A stretch of 64,000 nt of DNA. Origin: Sphingomonas sp. PsM26. Its GTDB lineage: Bacteria; Pseudomonadota; Alphaproteobacteria; Sphingomonadales; Sphingomonadaceae. The position numbers and the translations under genes are program-made. The notes beneath the pieces are model-generated. The model had not been told where the DNA came from. It did not search any database and saw only the letters and a list, made by a program, of their open reading frames with translations. Below are positions 57,114 to 64,000 of the stretch, piece by piece. The stretch covers positions 62,001 to 126,000 of the forward strand of contig JARUXA010000002.1 in the NCBI GenBank assembly GCA_030433805.1, read 5' to 3'. Numbering within the stretch: the stretch's first letter is position 1; each line of letters begins with the position of its first letter.

Positions 57114-58092
57114 TCCCTCCCGCCCGGGCGAGCGCGGCGCCGCGCTGTTGACGGTGCTGCTGCTCGTCGCGGTGATCGCGGTGCTGGCGGGCACCGCGCT
57201 TGAGAAACTGCGGCTTGCGACCCGGCTCGGCGGCAATGCGGTCGCGCTCGATCAGGCGCGCGCCTATTCGCTTGCCGCGGAGACGCTCGCGGTCGTCAAG
57301 GTGACCGACCTGCTCCAGAAGAGCCGGCAGCGCGTGACGCTCCAGGGCAATTGGAGCGATACGCCCTTCGCCTTGCCGATTCCGAACGGCAGCGCGACCG
57401 CGCGCGTGACCGACGGAGGAAATTGCTTCAACCTCAACAGCCTCGTGGTCGAGACGGCACCGGGTTCCTTCGCCGCCTACACCCAGGCACGCATCGTGTT
57501 CGCGCAGTTGATCCGGCTGGTGGATCCCAATGCCCGCTCTCCCGACGCCATCGCGGCTGCGACCGCGGACTGGCTCGATACCGACAATAGTCCGCTCGAC
57601 AGCGGCGGGGCGGAGGATTCGTCTTATGGTGGGGGACGCCAGGGGTATCGCACCGGCAACACGCTGATGAGCGATCCGAGCGAACTGCGCGCGGTCAGCG
57701 GGGTCTCGCGCACCGATTACGAGAAGCTGCGGCCTTGGCTGTGTACGCTGCCCAAGGCCGAACCGGCCAAGCTCAACGTCAACACGCTGCTTCCGGAACA
57801 GGCACCGCTGCTGGCGATGCTGCTGCCGGGCACGCTGACGGTGGAAGGTGCGCGGCAGGTGCTGTTGCGGCGTCCGCCGACCGGTTTCGCGACCGCTGCC
57901 GCGTTCTGGGCGCAGACCGCCGTTACCGGGGGTACGGAGCTTGCTGTCGGCCAGACCGATGTCACCACCAAATGGTTCACGCTCAAGGTCGATGTGACGC
58001 TGGGCGGGACCGTTCTCGAACAATCGGGGCTGATCGATGCATCAACCCTTCCCGCGCGGCTCGTCTCGCGGCAATGGGGCGAGCGACCATGA
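57097..58092 (+). CDS. gspK: Minor pseudopilin GspK
   Basis: A 331-residue large minor pseudopilin that sits at the pseudopilus tip. The leader ends GERG before AALLTVLLLVAVIAVLAG; like other GspK proteins it lacks Glu at +5. The large alpha-domain has ADWLDTDNSPLDSGGAEDSSY, matching the calcium-binding GspK region, and AKLNVNTLLPEQAPLLAMLL. It overlaps gspJ by 17 bp and gspL by ATGA. Confidence 0.93.
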   Translation: MSASTDPSRPGERGAALLTVLLLVAVIAVLAGTALEKLRLATRLGGNAVALDQARAYSLAAETLAVVKVTDLLQKSRQRVTLQGNWSDTPFALPIPNGSATARVTDGGNCFNLNSLVVETAPGSFAAYTQARIVFAQLIRLVDPNARSPDAIAAATADWLDTDNSPLDSGGAEDSSYGGGRQGYRTGNTLMSDPSELRAVSGVSRTDYEKLRPWLCTLPKAEPAKLNVNTLLPEQAPLLAMLLPGTLTVEGARQVLLRRPPTGFATAAAFWAQTAVTGGTELAVGQTDVTTKWFTLKVDVTLGGTVLEQSGLIDASTLPARLVSRQWGERP

Positions 58093-59186
58093 CCGACACG
58101 CTAGTCCTCTTCCTGCCGACGTCTGACCTGCCGTGGCGTTGGCTCCACATCGCGGGCAGCGCCGTTGCGGGGCGGGGCGAAGGGTTTCCCGATATCGCCG
58201 CCGATGCCGAGCGGACGCATGTCGCGGTGGTGCCGGCGGACGCGGTGACACTGCATTGGGCCGAACTCCCCGATCGATCGGTCGCGCAATCGGTCACCGC
58301 GGCGCGCTTGCTTGCGGCGGATGCCAGCGCGTCCCCGATCAGCGCGTTACACGTTGCCGTCGGACGCGAGGGCGATGCGGTCGAGCGGCCGATCGGCGTG
58401 GTTGCGGCGGGGCAGATGCAGCAGTGGCTCGATACGCTCGCCGCGAACGGCGTCGATCCCGATATGGTGCTCCCGGCACCGATGCTGCTGCCGCGCCCCG
58501 ACTCCGGCTATGTCCGCGCCGATCTCGGCGGCGAGGGTGTGGTGCGCAGCGCGACCAGCGGCTTTGCCGACGAGGCGCGGCTGACCGAACTCGTTACCGG
58601 AGGAGTCGCACCCGAAGTGCTGGCGCGCGCTGATGTCGAAGCAGCGATCGTTGCGGCGGTGACCGCCCCTGCTCTCGACCTGCGACAGGGCGCATTCGAG
58701 CGGCGCCGCAAGATCGGGGTCGACTGGGGGCTGATCCGGCGGCTGGCGTGGCTGAGCGTGGCGATCTTCGGCGTCACGGTGTTGATCACGATCGTGCTGC
58801 TGATCAAATACTCGACCGCCGCCAACGAACTGGAGCGACGGACCGACCTGCTCGCGCGTAGCGGGCTGGCGCGGGGCGAGGCGGTGAGCGATGCCGATCG
58901 GCAGCTCGACGCGCGGCTCGAGCGGCTGCGCGGGGGTGGGCAGGGCTTCACGCGGACGACTGCGGCGGTGTTCGCGGCGATCCAGGCGACGCCCGGGACC
59001 GAGTTGCGTACCGTATCGTTCGATTCACTCGGCGCGTTGCGCGTGACGGTCGGCTTGCAGAACGAAGGCCAGATCCTCGACCTGCGCCGCCGAATCGCTG
59101 CCGCAGGATTCGAGGCGACCACCCCAGGTCAGCTGGTATCGACCGGCGGCCGGCTTACAGGGGAACTGACGGTGAAGCCGCGATGA
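58089..59186 (+). CDS. gspL: Type II secretion protein GspL
   Basis: A 365-residue bitopic inner-membrane protein that holds GspE at the membrane. The N-terminal actin-like cytoplasmic domain (about 1-205) has VPADAVTLHWAELPDRSV. One transmembrane helix (RLAWLSVAIFGVTVLITIVL) is at about 219-239, and a periplasmic ferredoxin-like domain follows. It overlaps gspK and gspM by ATGA. Confidence 0.88.
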   Translation: MTDTLVLFLPTSDLPWRWLHIAGSAVAGRGEGFPDIAADAERTHVAVVPADAVTLHWAELPDRSVAQSVTAARLLAADASASPISALHVAVGREGDAVERPIGVVAAGQMQQWLDTLAANGVDPDMVLPAPMLLPRPDSGYVRADLGGEGVVRSATSGFADEARLTELVTGGVAPEVLARADVEAAIVAAVTAPALDLRQGAFERRRKIGVDWGLIRRLAWLSVAIFGVTVLITIVLLIKYSTAANELERRTDLLARSGLARGEAVSDADRQLDARLERLRGGGQGFTRTTAAVFAAIQATPGTELRTVSFDSLGALRVTVGLQNEGQILDLRRRIAAAGFEATTPGQLVSTGGRLTGELTVKPR

Positions 59187-59659
59187 CCGAACGCCTGCTC
59201 TCCTGGTATCGCGCGCGTACGCTGCGCGAGCAACGGCTCGTTCTCGCAGGCGGTGTGATTGCGCTGCTCGCGCTTGCGTACCTGCTGATTGTGCCGCTCA
59301 ACGACATCCTCGAATCCGAACGCGGCCGCCACGCGACCGACGTGATCGCGCTGGGCGAGACGCAGGTGCGGATCGATGCGGTCAAGGCGGCCCAAGGCGA
59401 ACGGGTCGCGCCGCTGCAGGAGCCGATCGAAACCGTCATTCGGGACCGCGCGAACGATGCGGGGTTCGCGTTGGCGGCGGTGACGCCGCAGGGAACGGAC
59501 CGGGTCGCGATCTCGATCGCGTCGGCGCGCCCGGGCGCGCTGACCGGGTGGGTCGCCGAGCTGGAAGCCATGGGCATATTGGTCGAGCAACTGACGACGA
59601 CCGACAATGGCGATCGCACGGTCGCTGCGCAGATGACGCTGCGGGCGCGCGGACAGTGA
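59183..59659 (+). CDS. gspM: Type II secretion protein GspM
   Basis: A 158-residue bitopic protein: short cytoplasmic TERLLSWYRARTLREQR, one helix (LVLAGGVIALLALAYLLIV), then a coiled coil and a ferredoxin-like periplasmic domain (VAISIASARPGALTGWVAEL). It stabilises GspL. It overlaps both neighbours (ATGA with gspL, GTGA with gspN). Confidence 0.88.
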   Translation: MTERLLSWYRARTLREQRLVLAGGVIALLALAYLLIVPLNDILESERGRHATDVIALGETQVRIDAVKAAQGERVAPLQEPIETVIRDRANDAGFALAAVTPQGTDRVAISIASARPGALTGWVAELEAMGILVEQLTTTDNGDRTVAAQMTLRARGQ

Positions 59660-60393
59660 CGCGGTTTCGCCTTCGTACCGGACCGGTTGCGCTGTTCGGT
59701 GCCGTGTTCGTCCTCGCATTGGTCGTGCTGCTGCCGCTGCGGCTGGTACTCGGCTGGTTCGATCTCAGCCAGACGCGGGTCGCTGCGCGCGAAGCGACGG
59801 GCAGCGTCTGGTTCGGCGGCTTGCGCGAGGCGCAGGTCGGGTCGGTCGCGCTGGGCGATCTTGCGGCACGGTTATCGCCATGGCCGCTTGCGGTCGGGCG
59901 GGCGCGAATCGACGTCGCTGGTCAGGCCACGGGTGATTCGTCCGCAGCGTCGCGGACGATTCGCGGTGCGATCAGCGCGTCGCGTCATACCGTCGGCATC
60001 GACGACATGACCGCGAGCCTGCCCGCCGGGAACGTGTTCGCGCCTTTGCCGGTAACGGGCCTCGAGCTCGACGATGTCAGCGTGCGCTACCGCGACGGCA
60101 ATTGTGACAAGGCAGAAGGCCGGGTCAGGGCGGTGCTCGGTGGAGACATCGCGGGAATCGCCCTGGGGCAGGGGCTTTCGGGCAATGCGCGTTGTGACGC
60201 GGGGGCGTTGCTGCTGCCGCTTGCCAGTCAGGCGGGGACCGAGCGAGTCGACCTCCGGTTATGGCAATCGGGGCGGTTCGTTGCCCAGCTCACCGTCCGC
60301 GCGAGCGATCCGACGGCTGCGCAAAAACTCGAGCTCGGCGGCTTTCGACCGACGTCGAAAGGGCATATGCTCACAATAGACGGTAATTTCTGA
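59656..60393 (+). CDS. gspN: Type II secretion protein GspN
   Basis: A 245-residue protein anchored by an N-terminal helix (TGPVALFGAVFVLALVVLLP) with a beta-rich periplasmic domain; ATGSVWFGGLREAQVG and LPVTGLELDDVSVRYRDG match GspN. Two Cys (NCDKAEG, ARCDAG) may form a disulfide. GspN is dispensable in some systems. It ends the operon; no prepilin peptidase gene (gspO) follows, so that enzyme must be elsewhere. Confidence 0.85.
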   Translation: MTRFRLRTGPVALFGAVFVLALVVLLPLRLVLGWFDLSQTRVAAREATGSVWFGGLREAQVGSVALGDLAARLSPWPLAVGRARIDVAGQATGDSSAASRTIRGAISASRHTVGIDDMTASLPAGNVFAPLPVTGLELDDVSVRYRDGNCDKAEGRVRAVLGGDIAGIALGQGLSGNARCDAGALLLPLASQAGTERVDLRLWQSGRFVAQLTVRASDPTAAQKLELGGFRPTSKGHMLTIDGNF

Positions 60394-60403
60394 ACGAGCA
60401 TTC

Positions 60404-60432
60404 TTGACGGTGGGGCCTTGGTCCCGCTAGGG
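60404..60432 (+). promoter_or_regulatory. Sigma-70 promoter of tRNA-His
   Basis: TTGACG and CTAGGG are separated by exactly 17 bp, and the tRNA begins 14 bp after the minus-10. It starts 11 bp past the gspN stop. Confidence 0.65.
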
Positions 60433-60445
60433 GCGCTCACTCTGC

Positions 60446-60523
60446 GGCGATCGTAGTTCAATTGGTTAGAGCGTCGGCTTGTGATGCCGGATGTTGCGGG
60501 TTCAAGTCCCGTCGGTCGCCCCA
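60446..60523 (+). tRNA. tRNA-His (anticodon GTG)
   Basis: The acceptor has the extra G-1 pair typical of tRNA-His (GGCGATCG with CGGTCGCC), D stem GTTC/GAGC, anticodon stem TCGGC/GCCGG with loop TTGTGAT, T arm GCGGG-TTCAAGT-CCCGT, and encoded CCA. The anticodon is GTG. Confidence 0.97.
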
Positions 60524-60549
60524 TTCTTTCTAGCAGCCAGGAATTCGCT

Positions 60550-61602
60550 TTGACCACCGGCTGGGGTTTCCCCGATTTCGACGACCACGAAGGCGTCCAT
60601 CTCTTTACCGATCCGTCGAGCGGCCTGCGGGCTGTGATCGCGGTCCACTCGACCGCCCTCGGGCCGGCGGCGGGCGGGGTCCGGTTCTGGCATTACGCCG
60701 ATCATGAGCGCGCCATCACCGATGCGCTGCGTCTGTCGCGCGGAATGAGCTTCAAGAACGCGATGGCCGACCTGCCGATGGGCGGCGGCAAAGGCGTCGT
60801 GCTCGCGGCGAACCCGGGCGACACGATCACCCAGGCACAGCTCGAGGCGTTTGGTCGTGCGGTCGAATCGCTCGGTGGACGGTACGTGACGGCGGAAGAC
60901 GTCGGCATGTCCGAAGCGAGCATGAAGACGATCGCGACGATGACCAAGCATGTCTCGGGTCTTCCCGTTGCGGCTGGCAGCGCCGGCGGCGATCCCGGGC
61001 CGTACACCGCGATGGGCGTATATCTCGGCGTCAAGGCGGCAGCGAAGCGCGGTCTGGGCGCGGACGACATGCGCGGCGTACACGTCGCGATCCAGGGCGT
61101 CGGCAGCGTCGGTGGCGGTCTGGCGCGGTTGCTCGCCAAAGACGGCGCGCGATTGACGCTGTCGGACGTCAACGCGGGACGCGCACAGGCGCTCGCCGAA
61201 GAGCTTGGTGGCCACACCGTTCCGGCAAACGCGATCTTGTCGACCGAAGCCGACATCGTCAGCCCGAACGCGCTGGGCGCGATCCTGACGCCGGAGTCGA
61301 TCGACGCCCTTAAGACCAAGATCATTGCGGGCGGCGCAAACAACCAGCTCGCAACCCAGGCAGAGGGCGCTACCCTGCAGGCGCGTGGCATTCTGTACGC
61401 GCCGGATTACGTCATCAACGCGGGCGGAATCATCAACGTCGGGCTCGAATATCTCGGGCATGGCGACCAGGCCGAAGTCGAATCACGCATCGCGCGCATC
61501 CCGGACCGTCTGGTCGCGATCTGGGACGAGAGCGAACGATCGGGTTCGCCGGCGTCGGACGTTGCCGACGCGATGGCACGGAAGTTGATCGGGCGCGCGT
61601 AA
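60550..61602 (+). CDS. Leucine/Glu/Phe/Val-type amino acid dehydrogenase
   Basis: NAD-dependent oxidative deaminase of about 350 residues. The substrate domain has AAGGVRFWHYADHERAITDAL, PMGGGKGVVLAANPG with the catalytic-type Lys, and YVTAEDVGMSEASM. The NAD domain has VAIQGVGSVGGGLARLLAKDGA and GGANNQLA; DYVINAGGIINV closes the active site. Length and motifs fit leucine dehydrogenase better than glutamate dehydrogenase. The TTG at 60550 has AGGA seven bases upstream; no ATG is close. It lies just after tRNA-His. Confidence 0.9.
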   Translation: MTTGWGFPDFDDHEGVHLFTDPSSGLRAVIAVHSTALGPAAGGVRFWHYADHERAITDALRLSRGMSFKNAMADLPMGGGKGVVLAANPGDTITQAQLEAFGRAVESLGGRYVTAEDVGMSEASMKTIATMTKHVSGLPVAAGSAGGDPGPYTAMGVYLGVKAAAKRGLGADDMRGVHVAIQGVGSVGGGLARLLAKDGARLTLSDVNAGRAQALAEELGGHTVPANAILSTEADIVSPNALGAILTPESIDALKTKIIAGGANNQLATQAEGATLQARGILYAPDYVINAGGIINVGLEYLGHGDQAEVESRIARIPDRLVAIWDESERSGSPASDVADAMARKLIGRA

Positions 61603-61625
61603 CGCGCGTCCCCCTCAATTTTAGT

Positions 61626-61732
61626 GCTTCCCCGGCGAAGGCCGGGGCCCAGGAGTGAAACGGTAGGTCTCCGGGCGCTGCGCTCAGTTGCAGCGACTTC
61701 TACTACTGGGCCCCGGCCTTCGCCGGGGAAGC
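61626..61732. repeat. Palindromic repeat, family D copy 4
   Basis: GCTTCCCCGGCGAAGGCC/GGGGCCCAG and CTGGGCCCC/GGCCTTCGCCGGGGAAGC arms around a variable centre, between the convergent dehydrogenase and HAD-family genes, where it may serve as a 3'-end structure for both. Confidence 0.92.
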
Positions 61733-61752
61733 AGCAATCAATTTAGTTTACC

Positions 61753-62499
61753 CTATCTCAGGCATGCGATGATCGCGCGTACGGCGGTCATCGTGTCCTC
61801 CACGTCGCGCACCGCGATTGTATCCATTCCTGCTGCGCGCACCGCGTCGTCATTGCCACCGGGGTAGATCGCGTCGCCTAGAAACAGCATGTCCGCGGTC
61901 GTGATGCCCGAGGCATCCGACAGGCGTCGCATCGCATACGCCTTGTCGATATCCTTGCGCGTGATGTCGAGCGACGTCGATCCGCCGATGTTGACCGACA
62001 GATCGGGGAGCGCCTTGCGCAGAAGCACTTGCATCGCCTTGCGTTTGGCGAAATCGGGATCCCACGCCTTCTTGGCGTCGAGCGGTGCCTGCTGCCCGAG
62101 TCCCGAAAAGGTGATCTGGCTGCCGCGGTCCTCGACTCGCTCGCCCCAGATTTTCTCGTCGGCAAACCCAGCCTCGCGCACCGCCGCATCGAGCGCCTGC
62201 AGGATATGGTCTCGCTGGTCGGACGGGAAGACGTCGGCATAGACCTGCACCCATGCGCTGTTCTCGAAGCGGTACAGCTTGGTCCCGGTGGTGGGCATGA
62301 TGAACAGGCGATCTCGACGGGCCTGATTGGGGAGGGCGGTGACCACCTGCGTCTCGAATTGCGGCCAGTCACCCCCGGAGATGACCGCTACGTGCGCCAC
62401 CTCCAGCAGGTTCGCCAATAGCGTCGCCATTGGTTCGCCGATCCGCTGTTTGCTCTCGGCGAGCGTGCCGTCGAGGTCGAACGCGATGAGTTTCTTCAT
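61753..62499 (-). CDS. HAD-IIB family protein, phosphomannomutase-like
   Basis: A 248-residue cytoplasmic HAD-superfamily enzyme. LIAFDLDGTLAESKQ is motif I with the nucleophilic Asp pair, VISGGDWPQF motif II, KRKAMQVLL near the cap, and DMLFLGDAIYPGGNDDAV motif IV. The cap and segments such as GSTSLDITRKDIDKAYAM resemble eukaryotic-type phosphomannomutases and sucrose-phosphate phosphatases; which reaction it performs is open. The ATG at 62499 gives the family start. Confidence 0.85.
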   Translation of the reverse strand: MKKLIAFDLDGTLAESKQRIGEPMATLLANLLEVAHVAVISGGDWPQFETQVVTALPNQARRDRLFIMPTTGTKLYRFENSAWVQVYADVFPSDQRDHILQALDAAVREAGFADEKIWGERVEDRGSQITFSGLGQQAPLDAKKAWDPDFAKRKAMQVLLRKALPDLSVNIGGSTSLDITRKDIDKAYAMRRLSDASGITTADMLFLGDAIYPGGNDDAVRAAGMDTIAVRDVEDTMTAVRAIIACLR

Positions 62500-62612
62500 G
62501 AAGATATCCCGAAAGGAAGGTGCGGAAGCAACGCGTAGACGCGGCTCCCGGTTGCCCATGACGCGGATCCCGCGCATGGTCGGGGCATGAGTACATCTTT
62601 GGAAGCACGCGC

Positions 62613-63242
62613 GTGAGCGGTTGGGTCATGTTGGTGCTGTTCGGAGTTGCGACCTTCGCGGTGCTCTGGATCGCGGGCGTGGCACGCACGCTGTGGACGA
62701 CGGTCGGGGCCGCGCTGATGCTCGGCGCAGCGGGCTATGCGATACAGGAACGCGCCGGATTGCCCGGTCATCCGGTGCAGGACAATGCCGATCCGGTCGC
62801 GGTCTACCCGCAAGTCATCGAATTGCGCGACCAGATGCTTGGGCGCTTCACCGGGGACGGCGCCTATCTCATCGCCTCGGATGCACTGATGCGCAGCGGT
62901 AGCCGCGACAGCGGTGCTCGCATCGTGCTGATGGGGGCGAACCAATATCCGCGAAGCCTGACCTTGTGGACCGGGCTGGGCACCGCGATCGCGCAGCATG
63001 ACGGCGGTGCGGTATCGCCTGCGGCACGGCTGGCGTTCGATCAGGCCACACGGCTTGCACCGGAACATCCCGCGCCGCCGTTCTTCGAGGGGCTGGCCTA
63101 TGTCCAGTCGGGGGATTTCCGCAAAGGGCGCGCCTATTGGGCGCGGGCGCTGGCCTTGTCACCGCGGGCGGCCCCGTATCGCGAAGAAATCGCCCTGCGG
63201 CTTGCCGCACTCGACGCGATGATCGCGCAGATGCAGCAATAA
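62613..63242 (+). CDS. TPR-domain membrane protein (CcmH/CycH-like)
   Basis: A 209-residue protein: two N-terminal hydrophobic helices (VMLVLFGVATFAVLWIAGV and TVGAALMLGAAGYAI), then a periplasmic helical part with TPR-like repeats (SRDSGARIVLMGANQYPRSL, AFDQATRLAPEHPAPPFFEG and GRAYWARALALSPR). This layout resembles the C-terminal part of the cytochrome c maturation protein CcmI/CycH, but no ccm genes are visible. GTG start. Confidence 0.75.
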   Translation: MSGWVMLVLFGVATFAVLWIAGVARTLWTTVGAALMLGAAGYAIQERAGLPGHPVQDNADPVAVYPQVIELRDQMLGRFTGDGAYLIASDALMRSGSRDSGARIVLMGANQYPRSLTLWTGLGTAIAQHDGGAVSPAARLAFDQATRLAPEHPAPPFFEGLAYVQSGDFRKGRAYWARALALSPRAAPYREEIALRLAALDAMIAQMQQ

Positions 63243-63267
63243 TCTCGCCGGGTCGCCGGGCAAGAAA

Positions 63268-63300
63268 AAAGGGCGCCACCGCGATGCGGTAGCGCCCTTT
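63268..63300. terminator. Bidirectional rho-independent terminator
   Basis: AAAGGGCGCCACCGC pairs with GCGGTAGCGCCCTTT around GAT, with one mismatch. Six A on the left give a T tract on the minus strand; TTT on the right serves the plus strand. It lies between two convergent genes. Confidence 0.85.
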
Positions 63301-63337
63301 CGTCAAGCATCCGAGCAATGGCTCGGCGCCAACGTCC

Positions 63338-63604
63338 TTACTGGACGTTGTCAGCCATTTCGTCGCCTGCGTCACGGATGTTGTCAGCCTGGTCGCGAAG
63401 CGTGTCGGCCTTGTTGTCGAGCACTGCCGAAGCCGTGGCGTTCGAGGTGTTCGACGCCATGTCGTCGATCATCGCTGCGTTGTTGTCGACTGCGTCGGCA
63501 ACCATGTCAGCATTGTTCTCGATCGCAGCAGCTTCTGGGTTCTTGTTGCAGGCGGCGAGCGAAACCAGGCCGGCGGCGACGAGAACAAGGGCGGTCTTCT
63601 TCAT
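63338..63604 (-). CDS. Small lipoprotein, 88 aa
   Basis: Starts MKKTALVLVAAGLVSLAAC with lipobox LAAC (Cys19). The mature part is short, acidic, Asn/Asp/Ala-rich and probably helical, with heptad-like ENNADMVADAVDNNAAMID and LDNKADTLRDQADNIRD, reminiscent of Lpp-like or Osm-type envelope lipoproteins. The function is unknown. GGGAGC precedes the ATG. A 7-bp inverted repeat (AACGTCC/GGACGTT) spans its stop codon. Confidence 0.8.
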   Translation of the reverse strand: MKKTALVLVAAGLVSLAACNKNPEAAAIENNADMVADAVDNNAAMIDDMASNTSNATASAVLDNKADTLRDQADNIRDAGDEMADNVQ

Positions 63605-63755
63605 GCAATTGCTCCCAAGCAAATAAGGCATTTCACGGCAACAGGTGCCGCCGCGAAGACCGGTGGCATAACGGGTCGCTGCGGTGCGTCAATCCGCAAT
63701 CGCGGTTAGCGATACAGTTCTGCCATGTTTCAGCCATATTTGCGACGAGCCGAGG

Positions 63756-64000
63756 TCATTGTTTCGTACGGACCGGTCCGATCGTCTCGGGCGCGTTGGC
63801 GACGACCGCGAGCATCGTCGCCCAGGCGGCAACGTTCTGACGAAGCTGCGCGGGGTCGATCAGGTCGAGCGTATCCTCGGGCGTGTGATGGTAATCGAAG
63901 TAGTGCAAGCCCGACTGGTTGAGGTCAATCCCACCGCCGCCGAGCGCCAGCGTCGGTTCGACATCGGTGCCGCCATGCGCCTTGTCCGATCCGCGCACCA
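63756..64000 (-). CDS. M28-family metallopeptidase, C-terminal end only
   Basis: The last 80 codons of a gene that continues past the right edge. GSDKAHGGTDVEPTLALGGG and LHYFDYHHTPEDTLDLID match the C-terminus of M28 zinc aminopeptidases, including the conserved His-Thr-Pro-x-Asp-Thr. The catalytic centre and signal sequence lie outside the window. Confidence 0.85.
   Translation of the reverse strand, partial: VRGSDKAHGGTDVEPTLALGGGGIDLNQSGLHYFDYHHTPEDTLDLIDPAQLRQNVAAWATMLAVVANAPETIGPVRTKQ

Noticed and set aside
60481-60549. Extending the amino acid dehydrogenase upstream to an earlier start
   Set aside because: The extra codons would lie within tRNA-His; the TTG at 60550 has a proper Shine-Dalgarno and gives the family length.

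Overview
The window reads as ordinary chromosome of a GC-rich alphaproteobacterium of the Sphingomonadales, most likely Sphingomonas or a close relative. Supporting signs are the abundance of TonB-dependent receptors, the atpHAGDC layout, a polyhydroxybutyrate cluster with phaR, the lpoA/rsmI/yraN/gshB neighbourhood, and several families of short GC-rich palindromic repeats. There is no phage, integrase island, complete insertion sequence or CRISPR array.

Layout, left to right. 1-2070 is a TonB-dependent receptor cut by the window edge. 2225-5350 is a polyhydroxyalkanoate cluster: thiolase, PhaC-like synthase, divergent PhaR regulator and a small membrane protein. 5371-8209 holds a secreted cupin, a broken dihydrofolate-reductase-family gene and a secreted S41 peptidase. 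8188-14792 is an orphan CpaF ATPase downstream of the F1 ATP synthase operon atpHAGDC. 15035-21065 carries a dienelactone hydrolase, Ada, a CPBP membrane protease, a trypsin-like protease, and a proline/threonine-rich protein coupled to a lipase. 21247-26180 holds a DUF389 membrane protein, a radical SAM/methyltransferase pair and a PepSY-domain membrane protein with a small partner. 26349-34628 holds priA, xerC, a PfpI-like protein, DedA, gshB, yraN, rsmI and an LpoA-like lipoprotein. 34675-43016 holds an M1 peptidase, a lactonase, a GH84 glycosidase, lon and a HU gene. 43144-60393 is a beta-helix lipoprotein plus TonB receptor, a 2OG-Fe(II) oxygenase and a complete type II secretion operon gspC-N. 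60446-64000 holds tRNA-His, a leucine-dehydrogenase-like gene, a phosphomannomutase-like HAD protein, a TPR membrane protein, a small lipoprotein and the end of an M28 peptidase.

The part most worth a second look is 43.2-60.4 kb. Upstream of the lipoprotein/TonB-receptor pair lie three 11-bp-spaced copies of a (G/C)TGTCA(C/T) motif, the architecture of a PHO box. This suggests that a surface lipoprotein and its receptor, beside a type II secretion system, are induced by phosphate starvation. The secretion operon itself is unusually invaded by short palindromes. One sits in frame in the N-terminus of gspE and a different one sits in frame in the prepilin leader of gspJ. A third lies between gspE and gspF, and its right arm is interrupted by a 64-nt element that folds as a perfect three-way junction whose two hairpin loops, CCC and GGG, are complementary.

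Other regulatory signals: a sigma-32-like promoter before lon, a twin TGCGA-N5-TCGCA operator before the PepSY gene, a hairpin covering the ribosome binding site of the radical SAM gene, and a good sigma-70 promoter before tRNA-His. Two F1 operon junctions (atpA/atpG and atpD/atpC) each contain a palindrome. All calls come from reading the sequence; no database search or structure prediction was run.
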